NCBI GenBank assembly: GCA_017990795.1
Contig: JAGNNG010000179.1
Coordinates: forward strand, 1 to 5,060
Length of the DNA stretch: 5,060 bases
DNA from: Deltaproteobacteria bacterium
GTDB lineage: Bacteria; Myxococcota_A; Polyangia; Palsa-1104; JAEUJZ01
Reading direction: 5' to 3'
The first letter of the stretch is position 1. Each line of letters starts with the position of its first letter. The position numbers and the translations under genes are program-made. Positions 1-5,060 of the stretch are shown in pieces. Under the pieces are notes generated by a model, which worked only from the letters and a program-made list of their open reading frames with translations, made no database searches and was not told the DNA's origin.

Positions 1-540
1 GCCCACCGCTTCGACTGCTACCGCCGACTGCACCTTTACAAAGAGGCAGAGCAGATGCTCCTTGGCTCGGCGCGCGTGCTGCCCAGCGACTACAACCCGC
101 CGGCCCGCCTGGCGCGTCTGTATTTTGAGATGGGGCGGCTCGACAGTGCGCTGACGCTCATCACCAGCGCCATCGCCAAAGCCAGCGGGCCCAGGCGCAT
201 TGGCATGTACGAGCTGCGCTCCAGCATTCAGCATGGTCTGGGCCAGACCGCCGACGCCATCACCTCGCTACAGGCGGCCATGACCTTGGTGCAGAGCCAG
301 CCGCGACCCTTCGGCGCACCGCCTCCCGCCAAGCTACAGAGCCTGCAGAGCCTAATCACCAAGCTGCAAGCCGTCCTGCCCGAGCCCACGCCCGCTGGTG
401 AGACGACCAAGCCCGCGCGCGCAAAGCCAGCGCCACCGCCGCCGCCGCCGCCGATAGTCCCGATGCGTCCAGGTGAGCCGGTTGCGACCAAGCAGCGCGG
501 CATCCGCAATGTCGCTCGCCGCGACCCAAGTCCAAAGTAA
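1..540 (+). CDS. TPR-repeat protein with proline-rich C-terminal tail (5' end outside window)
   Basis: The reading frame is open from the first base, so the true start lies upstream; 179 residues are visible. An ATG at 55 is internal, because the preceding 18 codons continue the same helical pattern. Residues 1-98 read as helix pairs with TPR-like spacing: a partial repeat around 1-32 (FDCYRRL, YKEAEQML), one around 34-65 (ARLARLYFEMGRLDSAL, with the usual small and aromatic positions), and one around 67-98 (MYELRSSIQHGLGQTADAI). Another helix follows at about 109-126. The tail (127-179) is low-complexity and basic, with seven consecutive prolines at 145-151, and looks disordered. TPR domains bind proteins, but the partner cannot be told from this fragment. 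The stop lies 29 bp before the hydrolase start, consistent with co-transcription. A catalytic or transport domain could lie upstream, so the overall function is unknown. Confidence 0.8.
   Translation, partial: AHRFDCYRRLHLYKEAEQMLLGSARVLPSDYNPPARLARLYFEMGRLDSALTLITSAIAKASGPRRIGMYELRSSIQHGLGQTADAITSLQAAMTLVQSQPRPFGAPPPAKLQSLQSLITKLQAVLPEPTPAGETTKPARAKPAPPPPPPPIVPMRPGEPVATKQRGIRNVARRDPSPK
436..453 (+). repeat. (CCG)6 trinucleotide run encoding polyproline
   Basis: Six uninterrupted CCG codons, preceded by CCA at 433-435, encode seven prolines in the tail of the TPR protein. The run is in frame, so gain or loss of units would change the polyproline length without a frameshift. Slippage variation is an inference and cannot be shown from one sequence. 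Confidence 0.8.
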
Positions 541-569
541 GCTAACGTCAGGACCTCCCTTCAGCAGCC

Positions 570-1337
570 ATGCGCGTCGCAGCCATTCAGTTCAAAGCGC
601 CCACCGATGAGCGGTCTGTCGCCGCCACCGCCGCAGCCACGCGGACTCTTTCGACCCTGTGCGACCAGGCCGGTCAGCAAGGCGCGCAGCTTATCGTCTG
701 TCCCGAGATGGCAGCGACTCGCTACCTATTCACTGATGCCGCCGCCGCTGCACGCATCGCCGAGCCAGCCACTGGCCCAGGCTACCAGGAGCTTGCTGCC
801 GTTGCTCAGCGCCACGCCGCCTACCTTGTCTGCGGCTATGCCGAGCAGGCCTTTGATGCAGACGGCAAGCCTAGCCGCCTTTACAACTCCGCGCGGCTGA
901 TTGGCCCGGATGGGGCTCTGCTTTACAACTACCGCAAGCGGCTGCTGTTTGATGCGGACGAGACCTGGGCCTCTCCCGGCGATGTGCCGTATCCGCTGCT
1001 GCAGACTCCGCACGCGCGGCTGGCGGCAGGCATCTGCATGGACTTAAACGATGACCGGTTTACCGCGTTTCTGCGGCAGACCGCGCCCCACGTCGTCGCC
1101 TTCTGCACCAACTGGGTGGATGAAGGCTTTGATGTCCGCCCCTACTGGCGCTACCGACTGCAGGACGTGCCCAGCTACTTTATCGCCGCCAACACCTACG
1201 GCGAGGAGTCCGCGCGCGGTCACGCTCGCACCACGTTCTCTGGCTGCTCGGCCATCTTGTCGCCGCAAGGTCGCACGCTGGCGCTGGCCCCCAAGCTGGG
1301 CGACGCGGTGCTGGTGGCAGACCTACCGCTGCCGTAA
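570..1337 (+). CDS. Carbon-nitrogen hydrolase (nitrilase superfamily), complete
   Basis: The 255-residue product has the usual single-domain length of nitrilase-superfamily amidases, which hydrolyse C-N bonds of amides through a cysteine thioester. The start is the ATG giving MRVAAIQF, the typical first strand of the fold. The triad is complete: Glu46 in LIVCPEM, Lys123 in YNYRKRLLF, and Cys156 in GICMDLN. CTNW at 179-182 and a C-terminal FSGCSAILSPQG (223-234) also fit the family. No signal peptide is visible, so it should be cytoplasmic. The stretches FDADETWASPGD and GICMDLN recall, from memory, Nta1-type N-terminal amidases and their bacterial relatives; substrate assignment on that basis is tentative. 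Omega-amidase or another small-amide hydrolase remains possible. The ribosome-binding site is weak (AGGA about 17 bp upstream), so translation may depend on coupling to the TPR gene 29 bp upstream. Confidence 0.93.
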   Translation: MRVAAIQFKAPTDERSVAATAAATRTLSTLCDQAGQQGAQLIVCPEMAATRYLFTDAAAAARIAEPATGPGYQELAAVAQRHAAYLVCGYAEQAFDADGKPSRLYNSARLIGPDGALLYNYRKRLLFDADETWASPGDVPYPLLQTPHARLAAGICMDLNDDRFTAFLRQTAPHVVAFCTNWVDEGFDVRPYWRYRLQDVPSYFIAANTYGEESARGHARTTFSGCSAILSPQGRTLALAPKLGDAVLVADLPLP

Positions 1338-1346
1338 CCCCAGCAG

Positions 1347-2657
1347 CTACTGATTCGCCAGACCCAGCGCCTGACGCATCGCCACCGCAGCCGCTTTCAG
1401 ACTGTGACCTTGACGCAAGTACTGATAGCCCGCATTGCGCAGCTGTTCCTGCAGTCCCGCGTCTAGGCACAGGCGAATCACCGCCCGCGCAAAGGCCTCG
1501 GGCTCGTCTTCAATTAGCACCTCGGCGCCGTCGTGTAGCGGCAGACCGGCGGCACCAGCGCGCGTCGTCACCACCGGCATCCCCGCCCGCAGCGCCTCCA
1601 GCAGCTTGATGCGCACCCCCGAGCCGCCCAGGATCGGCGCCACCATGCCCAGGCTCTGCGTGTACAGCGTCTCTAGGTCTTCGACGTAGCCAACGACCTC
1701 GATGCCCGGCACCTGCCAGTCGGAAGGCACCTGCAGCCGCCCGCTGCCATCTTTGCCCAGCCCCGAGCCCGCAATCGTCAGCTTGACGCTCGGCAGCGCC
1801 CGTCGCACCAGCGGCCACACCTTCTGACAAAACCACGACAGCCCCAGCGTATTGGGATGCCAGGTCAGGTTGCCGACGTAACACAGATTGTGCTCTGGCT
1901 GCGGCTTGCGCTTAGGCTCGGCGCTCTGCACCACCTGCGGCACCACCACCGGCGTCCGCTGCTGTCCGGTATGCGCCGTTACCAGCGCCGCCAGCGCCTG
2001 CGCGTCCACCTGCGAGATCGCCACCACCGCATCCACTGCTGCCAGCGTCTGCGCCTCAAAGCGCGCGGCCACCTTATATTCTTGCCGCGCCAAAAAGCGC
2101 AGTGGCAGCGGCGCGCGCTGAGCAAACTGCGCAAAGAAGTCGCTCTCGACGTTGTGCTCTTCCAGCACCACCCGCGCGCCCGGACACAGCGACCGAATCA
2201 GCGGCAGATACTGCGCCATCCCCAGGTGGTCGATGTAGATCAGCTCGTAGCCAGCCGCCCCCTCAGCCGGGCTACGCAGCGCCTGCGTCAGCGCCTCTCG
2301 CGCCGGTGCGCTCTCCCACTTCGCGGCCAGGTACGGCTGACCGGTGTAGGCCCGCCGCGCCGCGACCTGCAGCAAGGCCAGCGGCGCTTTGCGCAAGTGG
2401 ATGGGATGAAAGATCGGCGACAGCAGCTCTAGCTGCAGCGACGCTCGCGCTTGGGCGACTTCCCCACCGCCACCCAAAAGCTGCGCCCGCAATTTTTCGA
2501 TCTCTTGCGCGCTTACCGGCGTCTCGCACAGCCCCATCACCGTCAGCCGCGTCACCTCGGGCAGCGACGCCAGAAGCGAGAGCTGCATCAGGCTGCGCAC
2601 GCGACCTCCATGGTGCGGTGGCCATAGAAACTCGGTCGTTAGGTAGAAGATGCGCAT
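1347..2657 (-). CDS. Glycosyltransferase, GT-B fold, family 4-like, complete
   Basis: This is predicted to transfer a sugar from a nucleotide-sugar donor at the cytoplasmic face, as in polysaccharide or glycolipid synthesis; donor and acceptor cannot be read from sequence. I use the ATG at 2657, giving 436 residues that begin MRIFYLTTEFLWPPHHGGR, the usual GT4 opening with a glycine-rich loop. In-frame GTG codons at 2663 and 2660 would add two residues. No strong Shine-Dalgarno sequence favours any of them. The N-terminal acceptor domain has IYIDHLGMAQYL (about 141-152) and LEEHNVES (about 165-172). The C-terminal domain has YVGNLTWHPN (260-269), TIAGSG (294-299), GYVEDLETLY (323-332) and GGSGVRIKLLEALRAGMPVV (344-363), the donor-binding region. 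Only the second Glu of the classical E-x7-E motif is present (Glu354); the first position is Ser346, a change I recall in related GT4 subfamilies. It converges on the hydrolase, with 9 bp between stops. No other polysaccharide gene is in view. Confidence 0.92.
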   Translation of the reverse strand: MRIFYLTTEFLWPPHHGGRVRSLMQLSLLASLPEVTRLTVMGLCETPVSAQEIEKLRAQLLGGGGEVAQARASLQLELLSPIFHPIHLRKAPLALLQVAARRAYTGQPYLAAKWESAPAREALTQALRSPAEGAAGYELIYIDHLGMAQYLPLIRSLCPGARVVLEEHNVESDFFAQFAQRAPLPLRFLARQEYKVAARFEAQTLAAVDAVVAISQVDAQALAALVTAHTGQQRTPVVVPQVVQSAEPKRKPQPEHNLCYVGNLTWHPNTLGLSWFCQKVWPLVRRALPSVKLTIAGSGLGKDGSGRLQVPSDWQVPGIEVVGYVEDLETLYTQSLGMVAPILGGSGVRIKLLEALRAGMPVVTTRAGAAGLPLHDGAEVLIEDEPEAFARAVIRLCLDAGLQEQLRNAGYQYLRQGHSLKAAAVAMRQALGLANQ

Positions 2658-2775
2658 CACCACTTACTTTGGCGCAGAGGCGACAGCCCTTCCCAGCGAA
2701 AAAGTGGCCTCACGCGACCTGCGTCCCACAGTCCACGACCGGCACGCTCCCTCGGTCCCCAAAGCGCCCCTCGCG

Positions 2776-2881
2776 ACAGCTGCCTACCTTGCTGTGCCTA
2801 TCAAAACCGTAGTGAGGATGGCCAGCCGCAGTGCCTAGCGCGCGGAGTGGCCGCTGTGGCCATGAGCACGGTAGGTGCTGT
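2776..2881. repeat. Second, interleaved imperfect inverted repeat
   Basis: The left arm 2776-2793 pairs with the right arm 2865-2881: ACAGC with GCTGT, a bulged T2781, a G2782.T2876 wobble, CCTACC with GGTAGG, one mismatch (T2789/C2869), then TGCT with AGCA. That gives 15 Watson-Crick pairs plus one wobble. The left arm shares bases 2789-2793 with the 20-bp repeat, and the two pairings cross, so in RNA the full stems compete. The right arm can also fold locally as AGCAC-N5-GTGCT (2865-2879). Confidence 0.6.
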
Positions 2882-2918
2882 GGATGGACACCGGAATAGG
2901 TTTTGATAGGCGCAGCAA
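2789..2918. repeat. 130-bp element bounded by 20-bp inverted repeat
   Basis: The left arm is 2789-2808 and the right arm 2899-2918. The reverse complement of the right arm matches the left arm at 19 of 20 bases, including 13 uninterrupted bases (GCCTATCAAAACC). The one mismatch, T2795 opposite G2912, becomes a G.U pair in a rightward transcript, so RNA from the + strand could form an unbroken 20-bp stem closing a 90-nt interior. No transposase and no obvious target-site duplication flank the arms. It could be a structured RNA, a MITE-like relic, or a long-arm regulatory element; the sequence alone does not decide. Confidence 0.75.
2818..2863. repeat. ATGGCCA/TGGCCAT hairpin inside the element
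   Basis: Seven perfect pairs, 2818-2824 with 2857-2863, close a GC-rich 32-nt interior that can form a further small hairpin (GCGG 2842-2845 with CCGC 2851-2854). This hairpin lies between the arms of both larger inverted repeats, so it is compatible with either pairing. A GGCC-N5-GGCC arrangement at 2849-2861 gives another local alternative. Seven pairs in a GC-rich stretch is weaker evidence than the 20-bp repeat. Confidence 0.45.
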
Positions 2919-2959
2919 ACAATCGCAAGGAGGGCTCGCGTAGAAGCCGGATCTTGCTC

Positions 2960-2980
2960 TACAATGTCCAAAGGCATTGT
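2960..2980 (+). promoter_or_regulatory. Candidate -10 box overlapping a short hairpin or operator
   Basis: TACAAT at 2960-2965 matches the sigma-70 -10 consensus at five of six positions, 59 bp before the chosen start of the linker protein. No convincing -35 box lies 16-18 bp upstream. ACAATG (2961-2966) and CATTGT (2975-2980) are inverted and extend by a T.G wobble and a C-G pair to an 8-bp stem with loop CAAA. As DNA this could be a repressor site over the -10 region; as RNA, a hairpin near the 5' end of the message. Both readings are inference. Confidence 0.35.
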
Positions 2981-3012
2981 CTGTGAGAGCGCTACCTATG
3001 GCAGCTAAGGCT

Positions 3013-3018
3013 GAGGGA
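3013..3018 (+). promoter_or_regulatory. Ribosome-binding site that decides the start at 3025
   Basis: GAGGGA lies 6 bp before the ATG at 3025, ideal spacing. Earlier in-frame candidates (TTG 2977, ATG 2998) have poorer upstream sequence and would put a long extension before the signal peptide. Confidence 0.6.
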
Positions 3019-3024
3019 CCGTCC

Positions 3025-3945
3025 ATGACGCGGCTACATGCACCCAGAAAAGGTGCAGCCGCGCTTACCTTGCTGCTGACACTGGAGCTGTTGGGCGGCA
3101 GCCCGTGGCACAGGGTGGCACACGCGCAGACGACTCCGGCAGCGTCCGCGACGCCCAAGGCCCCAGCCGATGCCAAGTCTGAGACGGCAAGTCCCAGCCC
3201 GGATGCTGGCAAGTCTGCCGCGCGCCCAGCCGAGGACAAGCCCAGCACCGGCAGCGCCGCCAAGTCCTCGTCTTCTGCAGCAGCGACGCCCGGTCCAGCG
3301 CAGGCTCTGCCACCACCGCCACCGACTGCCGGACCCGCCGCGACCCCCGAGGCCGCCTCGCCTACACCCGCAACCGCTCCAGCGCCTGCAACGGATACCG
3401 CCGCCACTACCGCACCGGGCAAGACCGCGGCACCTGCGGGTCAGTCAGCGCATGCTGCAGTTGTAACGCCTGCGCCCGCTCCGTCTGCGCCTGCTGCTGC
3501 TCCGGTTTCACCGCCTGCGACCCCGGCCCCCGCTGCTGGTAAGAGCCAGGCCCCGCCGTTTGTGCCGGTGGACCCAAATAGTGCCGTCGCGCAAAGCCCG
3601 CTGGCTGCCTCGCTGTTCCCGACGCCCGACTTTACGCCGCAAGTGCCGCCTGAGCCGCCGCATCACCTGGCCGTGACCCTGCTGACCTACGGTGGCGGCG
3701 GGCTGATCGTGGCGGGAGCGCTGGGACTTTTGACCTCGGGCGTGCTGCAAGGCATCAGCGGCCAGCCGGGCGGGACTTGTAACTACAACGGGCAGCTCCT
3801 GTTTGGCTCGGACTGCGCGACGGACTTTTCGACGGCTTACAAAGCGGGCTACGGCGCCTCTGCGGGGGCGATTGTGCTGGGCGCGGCGCTGCTGGGCGGC
3901 GGTCTGTACGTCAAGCACCGGGTGGCCAAGGCTTCGGCGCGCTAG
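3025..3945 (+). CDS. Exported Ala/Pro-rich linker protein with two Gly-rich hydrophobic segments
   Basis: I do not recognise a named family. From the ATG at 3025 the product is 306 residues. A signal sequence is clear: basic start MTRLHAPRK, hydrophobic core at about 10-25, and likely cleavage after AHA (34) before Gln35. Residues 35 to about 175 are low-complexity Ala, Pro, Ser and Thr with scattered Lys, including PPPPP at 96-100, suggesting an extended wall- or periplasm-spanning linker. The conserved-looking part is C-terminal: a Gly-rich hydrophobic stretch at about 215-241 (TYGGGGLIVAGALGLLTSGV), a short loop with Cys252 and Cys264 that could pair, a second stretch at about 278-296 (GASAGAIVLGAALLGGG), and a basic tail KHRVAKASAR. 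From memory, similar C-termini follow PEGA or repeat domains in myxobacterial proteins, but no PEGA domain is seen here. With a cleaved signal the basic tail would end outside, against the positive-inside rule, so topology is uncertain. Confidence 0.8.
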   Translation: MTRLHAPRKGAAALTLLLTLELLGGSPWHRVAHAQTTPAASATPKAPADAKSETASPSPDAGKSAARPAEDKPSTGSAAKSSSSAAATPGPAQALPPPPPTAGPAATPEAASPTPATAPAPATDTAATTAPGKTAAPAGQSAHAAVVTPAPAPSAPAAAPVSPPATPAPAAGKSQAPPFVPVDPNSAVAQSPLAASLFPTPDFTPQVPPEPPHHLAVTLLTYGGGGLIVAGALGLLTSGVLQGISGQPGGTCNYNGQLLFGSDCATDFSTAYKAGYGASAGAIVLGAALLGGGLYVKHRVAKASAR

Positions 3946-4025
3946 CAGCACGCAGCGTGGAGTCGGGCCGCAGCGGCTTAGGTAAATACCGCTTTCGCAG
4001 TAGCAGGTAATTTGGGGGAATTTAT
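3946..4025 (+). other. Spacer before the last gene, weak dyads only
   Basis: This 80-bp gap is more AT-rich toward its right end. It has small dyads: GCCG-CAG-CGGC at 3967-3977, AGCGG (3972-3976) with CCGCT (3989-3993), and GGTAAATACC at 3981-3990. None is followed by a T-tract, so I do not call a terminator. A promoter is possible around 3978-4013, but no consensus pair stands out. The two flanking genes could be co-transcribed. Confidence 0.4.
4014..4019 (+). promoter_or_regulatory. Ribosome-binding site for the gene starting at 4026
   Basis: GGGGGA lies 6 bp before the ATG at 4026 in an otherwise AT-rich stretch, which supports that start. Confidence 0.5.
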
Positions 4026-5060
4026 ATGGCTGCCAGCATCAAACGCGGGAAGCGTCCGCGACACCTTGCCAGCAACGCTCTGTGGGGGTTTGCGCTTTGT
4101 GCCGGGCTGTCCGTCACGCAGGCAAGCTGCAGTCGGCCCGCCTGCGAGCTGTCCGAGAGCGGCTGCACCGTCCCCGCGCTGGAGCTCTTAGAGCCCGCCC
4201 GCCTGTCGCTGCTAAAAGATGTGGCGCTAGAGCTGAAGATCCAAAAGCTGTTTAAGAGCGCGCCCACCGATGTGCGCCTGCAGCAGCCGCTGTCCACCGG
4301 CAAGCAGGCCGAGCTGCGGCAGCGCCTGGTGTGCGAGGACCTAAATAGCTGCTCGGTCCTCATCACCGCCGCCGATCTAAAGACCGCCAAGTTTGAGCCG
4401 GGCGAAGTGCAGCTGACGGCGCTGGATGCTCCGGAGTCGAGCACGCCGCTGGCCTCGGCCCCGGTGGTGTTGCGCATCGATCACCCGCAGCTGGTGTTTG
4501 CGCCCGCGATCGAAGGCGGCTTCCTGCTGCCCGATGTCCCCGTGGGCTGGAGCAACCAGGGCCTGCGCTGGGCCGGAGTCGCGCCGGGCCTGACCTCCGG
4601 GCAGCTGGCGCAGGTGCTGATTGCGCGCGCCGCCGTCGATACCGGCAGCTACGACGTCAACAACCTGTACGCGCTGCGCTACGACGCCGCCGGGCAGACT
4701 TTTGCGATTGCGCCGCGCACGAACTCGCTGATTGGGCTGTCGGTGCTGTACTCGGATGCGGCGTTTTTCTGGCGGCTGTCGCGGGTCAACGGTCCCAAAG
4801 AGGAATACAACGTCTCGCGCATTGACCTACGCGACCTAAACGGCGCCGAGACGACCCTGCGCGCCAAGCTGCCGCTGCAAAGTCCGCCGACGATGCTGGC
4901 GGTGACGGCGGACGGACTGCAGGCGGTGATCAGCGATGGCACGCAGGCGGTCAGCCGCTTCTCGACCGCGGGCAGCGACCTGCCGGCAGCGATAACCACG
5001 GATGCGACGCCGCCGCTGGGGCTGTCGATGCTGCAGCTGACCACGGCGCCACAGCTGGCG
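4026..5060 (+). CDS. Exported protein of unknown function, possibly a lipoprotein (3' end outside window)
   Basis: The frame from the ATG at 4026 stays open for 345 codons to the end of the window. It starts MAASIKRGKRPRHL, then a hydrophobic core NALWGFALCAGLSV (17-30), then TQASC with Cys35. This is a signal peptide. Cys35 might be lipidated, but Gln at -3 makes the lipobox poor, so type I cleavage is equally possible. Cys40, Cys47, Cys103 and Cys109 could form disulfides in an oxidising compartment. Residues 50-150 look like a beta-rich domain (VALELKIQKLF, EVQLTALDAP, PVVLRI). From about 175 on, alternating beta-like strands and turns (NNLYALRYDAAGQTFAIAP, EEYNVSRIDLRDL, MLAVTADGLQAVISDGTQAVSRF) resemble beta-propeller blades, though no diagnostic repeat is clear. 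I cannot name a family. It follows the linker protein by 80 bp, and both are exported, suggesting a related envelope role. Confidence 0.82.
   Translation, partial: MAASIKRGKRPRHLASNALWGFALCAGLSVTQASCSRPACELSESGCTVPALELLEPARLSLLKDVALELKIQKLFKSAPTDVRLQQPLSTGKQAELRQRLVCEDLNSCSVLITAADLKTAKFEPGEVQLTALDAPESSTPLASAPVVLRIDHPQLVFAPAIEGGFLLPDVPVGWSNQGLRWAGVAPGLTSGQLAQVLIARAAVDTGSYDVNNLYALRYDAAGQTFAIAPRTNSLIGLSVLYSDAAFFWRLSRVNGPKEEYNVSRIDLRDLNGAETTLRAKLPLQSPPTMLAVTADGLQAVISDGTQAVSRFSTAGSDLPAAITTDATPPLGLSMLQLTTAPQLA

Larger units (their letters stand above)
2658..3024. other. Divergent intergenic region rich in inverted repeats, no convincing gene
   Basis: The 367 bp separate the start of the glycosyltransferase (leftward) from the start of the exported linker protein (rightward) and must hold both promoters. 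Short open frames here (for example 2650-2838 on + and 2710-2928 on -) lack family resemblance and a good ribosome-binding site, so I do not call them. From 2776 to 2918 the sequence is dominated by interleaved inverted repeats, listed separately. The left third (2664-2770) shows nothing I can name, and no clear -35/-10 pair for the leftward gene. Confidence 0.7.

Noticed and set aside
1857..2812. Several + strand open frames opposite the glycosyltransferase
   Set aside because: They are Arg/Ala/His/Gln-rich translations without motifs, while the - strand frame carries the full set of GT4 motifs.
2650..2838. 62-codon open frame on the + strand at the start of the divergent gap
   Set aside because: It begins inside the glycosyltransferase on the opposite strand, has no good ribosome-binding site, its translation resembles no family, and it runs through the left arms of the inverted repeats.
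2903..2908. TTGATA as a -35 box
   Set aside because: It fits the consensus at five of six bases, but no acceptable -10 lies 16-18 bp downstream, and it sits inside the right arm of the inverted repeat.
2789..2918. CRISPR repeat or tRNA-like element
   Set aside because: There are only two arms, inverted rather than direct, with no spacer periodicity. No acceptor stem with CCA, anticodon or T-loop consensus is visible.
2789..2918. Insertion sequence
   Set aside because: There is no transposase frame inside the 130 bp and no obvious target-site duplication outside the arms. A non-autonomous element remains possible and is reported as such.
2835..3422. 195-codon antisense open frame opposite the linker protein
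   Set aside because: Its Ala/Gly/Val-rich translation is the mirror of the repetitive Pro/Ala/Thr codons of the + strand gene, which has a signal peptide and a well-placed ribosome-binding site.
3967..3993. Rho-independent terminator after the linker protein gene
   Set aside because: The dyads are only 4-5 bp long and are not followed by a T-tract.
4022..4477. 151-codon open frame on the - strand, with another at 4679-5044
   Set aside because: Both are antisense to the + strand gene that stays open from 4026 to the window end with a signal peptide and ribosome-binding site. Their Ser/Arg-rich translations look like reverse-frame noise in GC-rich DNA.

Overview
The window is GC-rich bacterial DNA, by eye about 65% GC with strong G/C preference at third codon positions. 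It holds five genes, two of them cut by the window edges. The mix of Pro/Ala-rich exported proteins ending in Gly-rich hydrophobic segments, a TPR protein with a proline-rich tail, and a large exported protein of unknown type is reminiscent of Myxococcota or related former Deltaproteobacteria. That placement is an inference from gene style. No rRNA, tRNA or universal marker gene is present to fix it.

Left part (1-1337, + strand): the C-terminal end of a TPR protein is followed 29 bp later by a complete carbon-nitrogen hydrolase with an intact Glu-Lys-Cys triad. The spacing suggests one transcript. Middle (1347-2657, - strand): a complete GT-B family 4 glycosyltransferase converges on the hydrolase with only 9 bp between the stop codons. 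Right part (3025-5060, + strand): a secreted or membrane-anchored protein with a long Ala/Pro/Ser/Thr-rich linker and two Gly-rich hydrophobic segments, then, after 80 bp, the N-terminal 345 residues of an exported protein that runs off the window.

The 367-bp divergent gap (2658-3024) between the glycosyltransferase and the linker protein has no convincing gene but is rich in structure. A 20-bp inverted repeat (19 Watson-Crick pairs plus one G.U in RNA) is interleaved with a second imperfect inverted repeat whose left arm shares five bases with the first, so the two stems cannot both form fully. A shorter hairpin lies between the arms, and another hairpin overlaps a TACAAT box. This is the least explained part of the window and the best candidate for something undescribed: a structured RNA, a small non-autonomous mobile element or a leader switch.

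No CRISPR array, toxin-antitoxin pair, phage gene, transposase or recognisable defence system is visible. The genes do not form one obvious pathway. The two right-hand genes may be a cell-envelope pair, and the glycosyltransferase would fit envelope or exopolysaccharide synthesis, but no other polysaccharide gene lies in the window.
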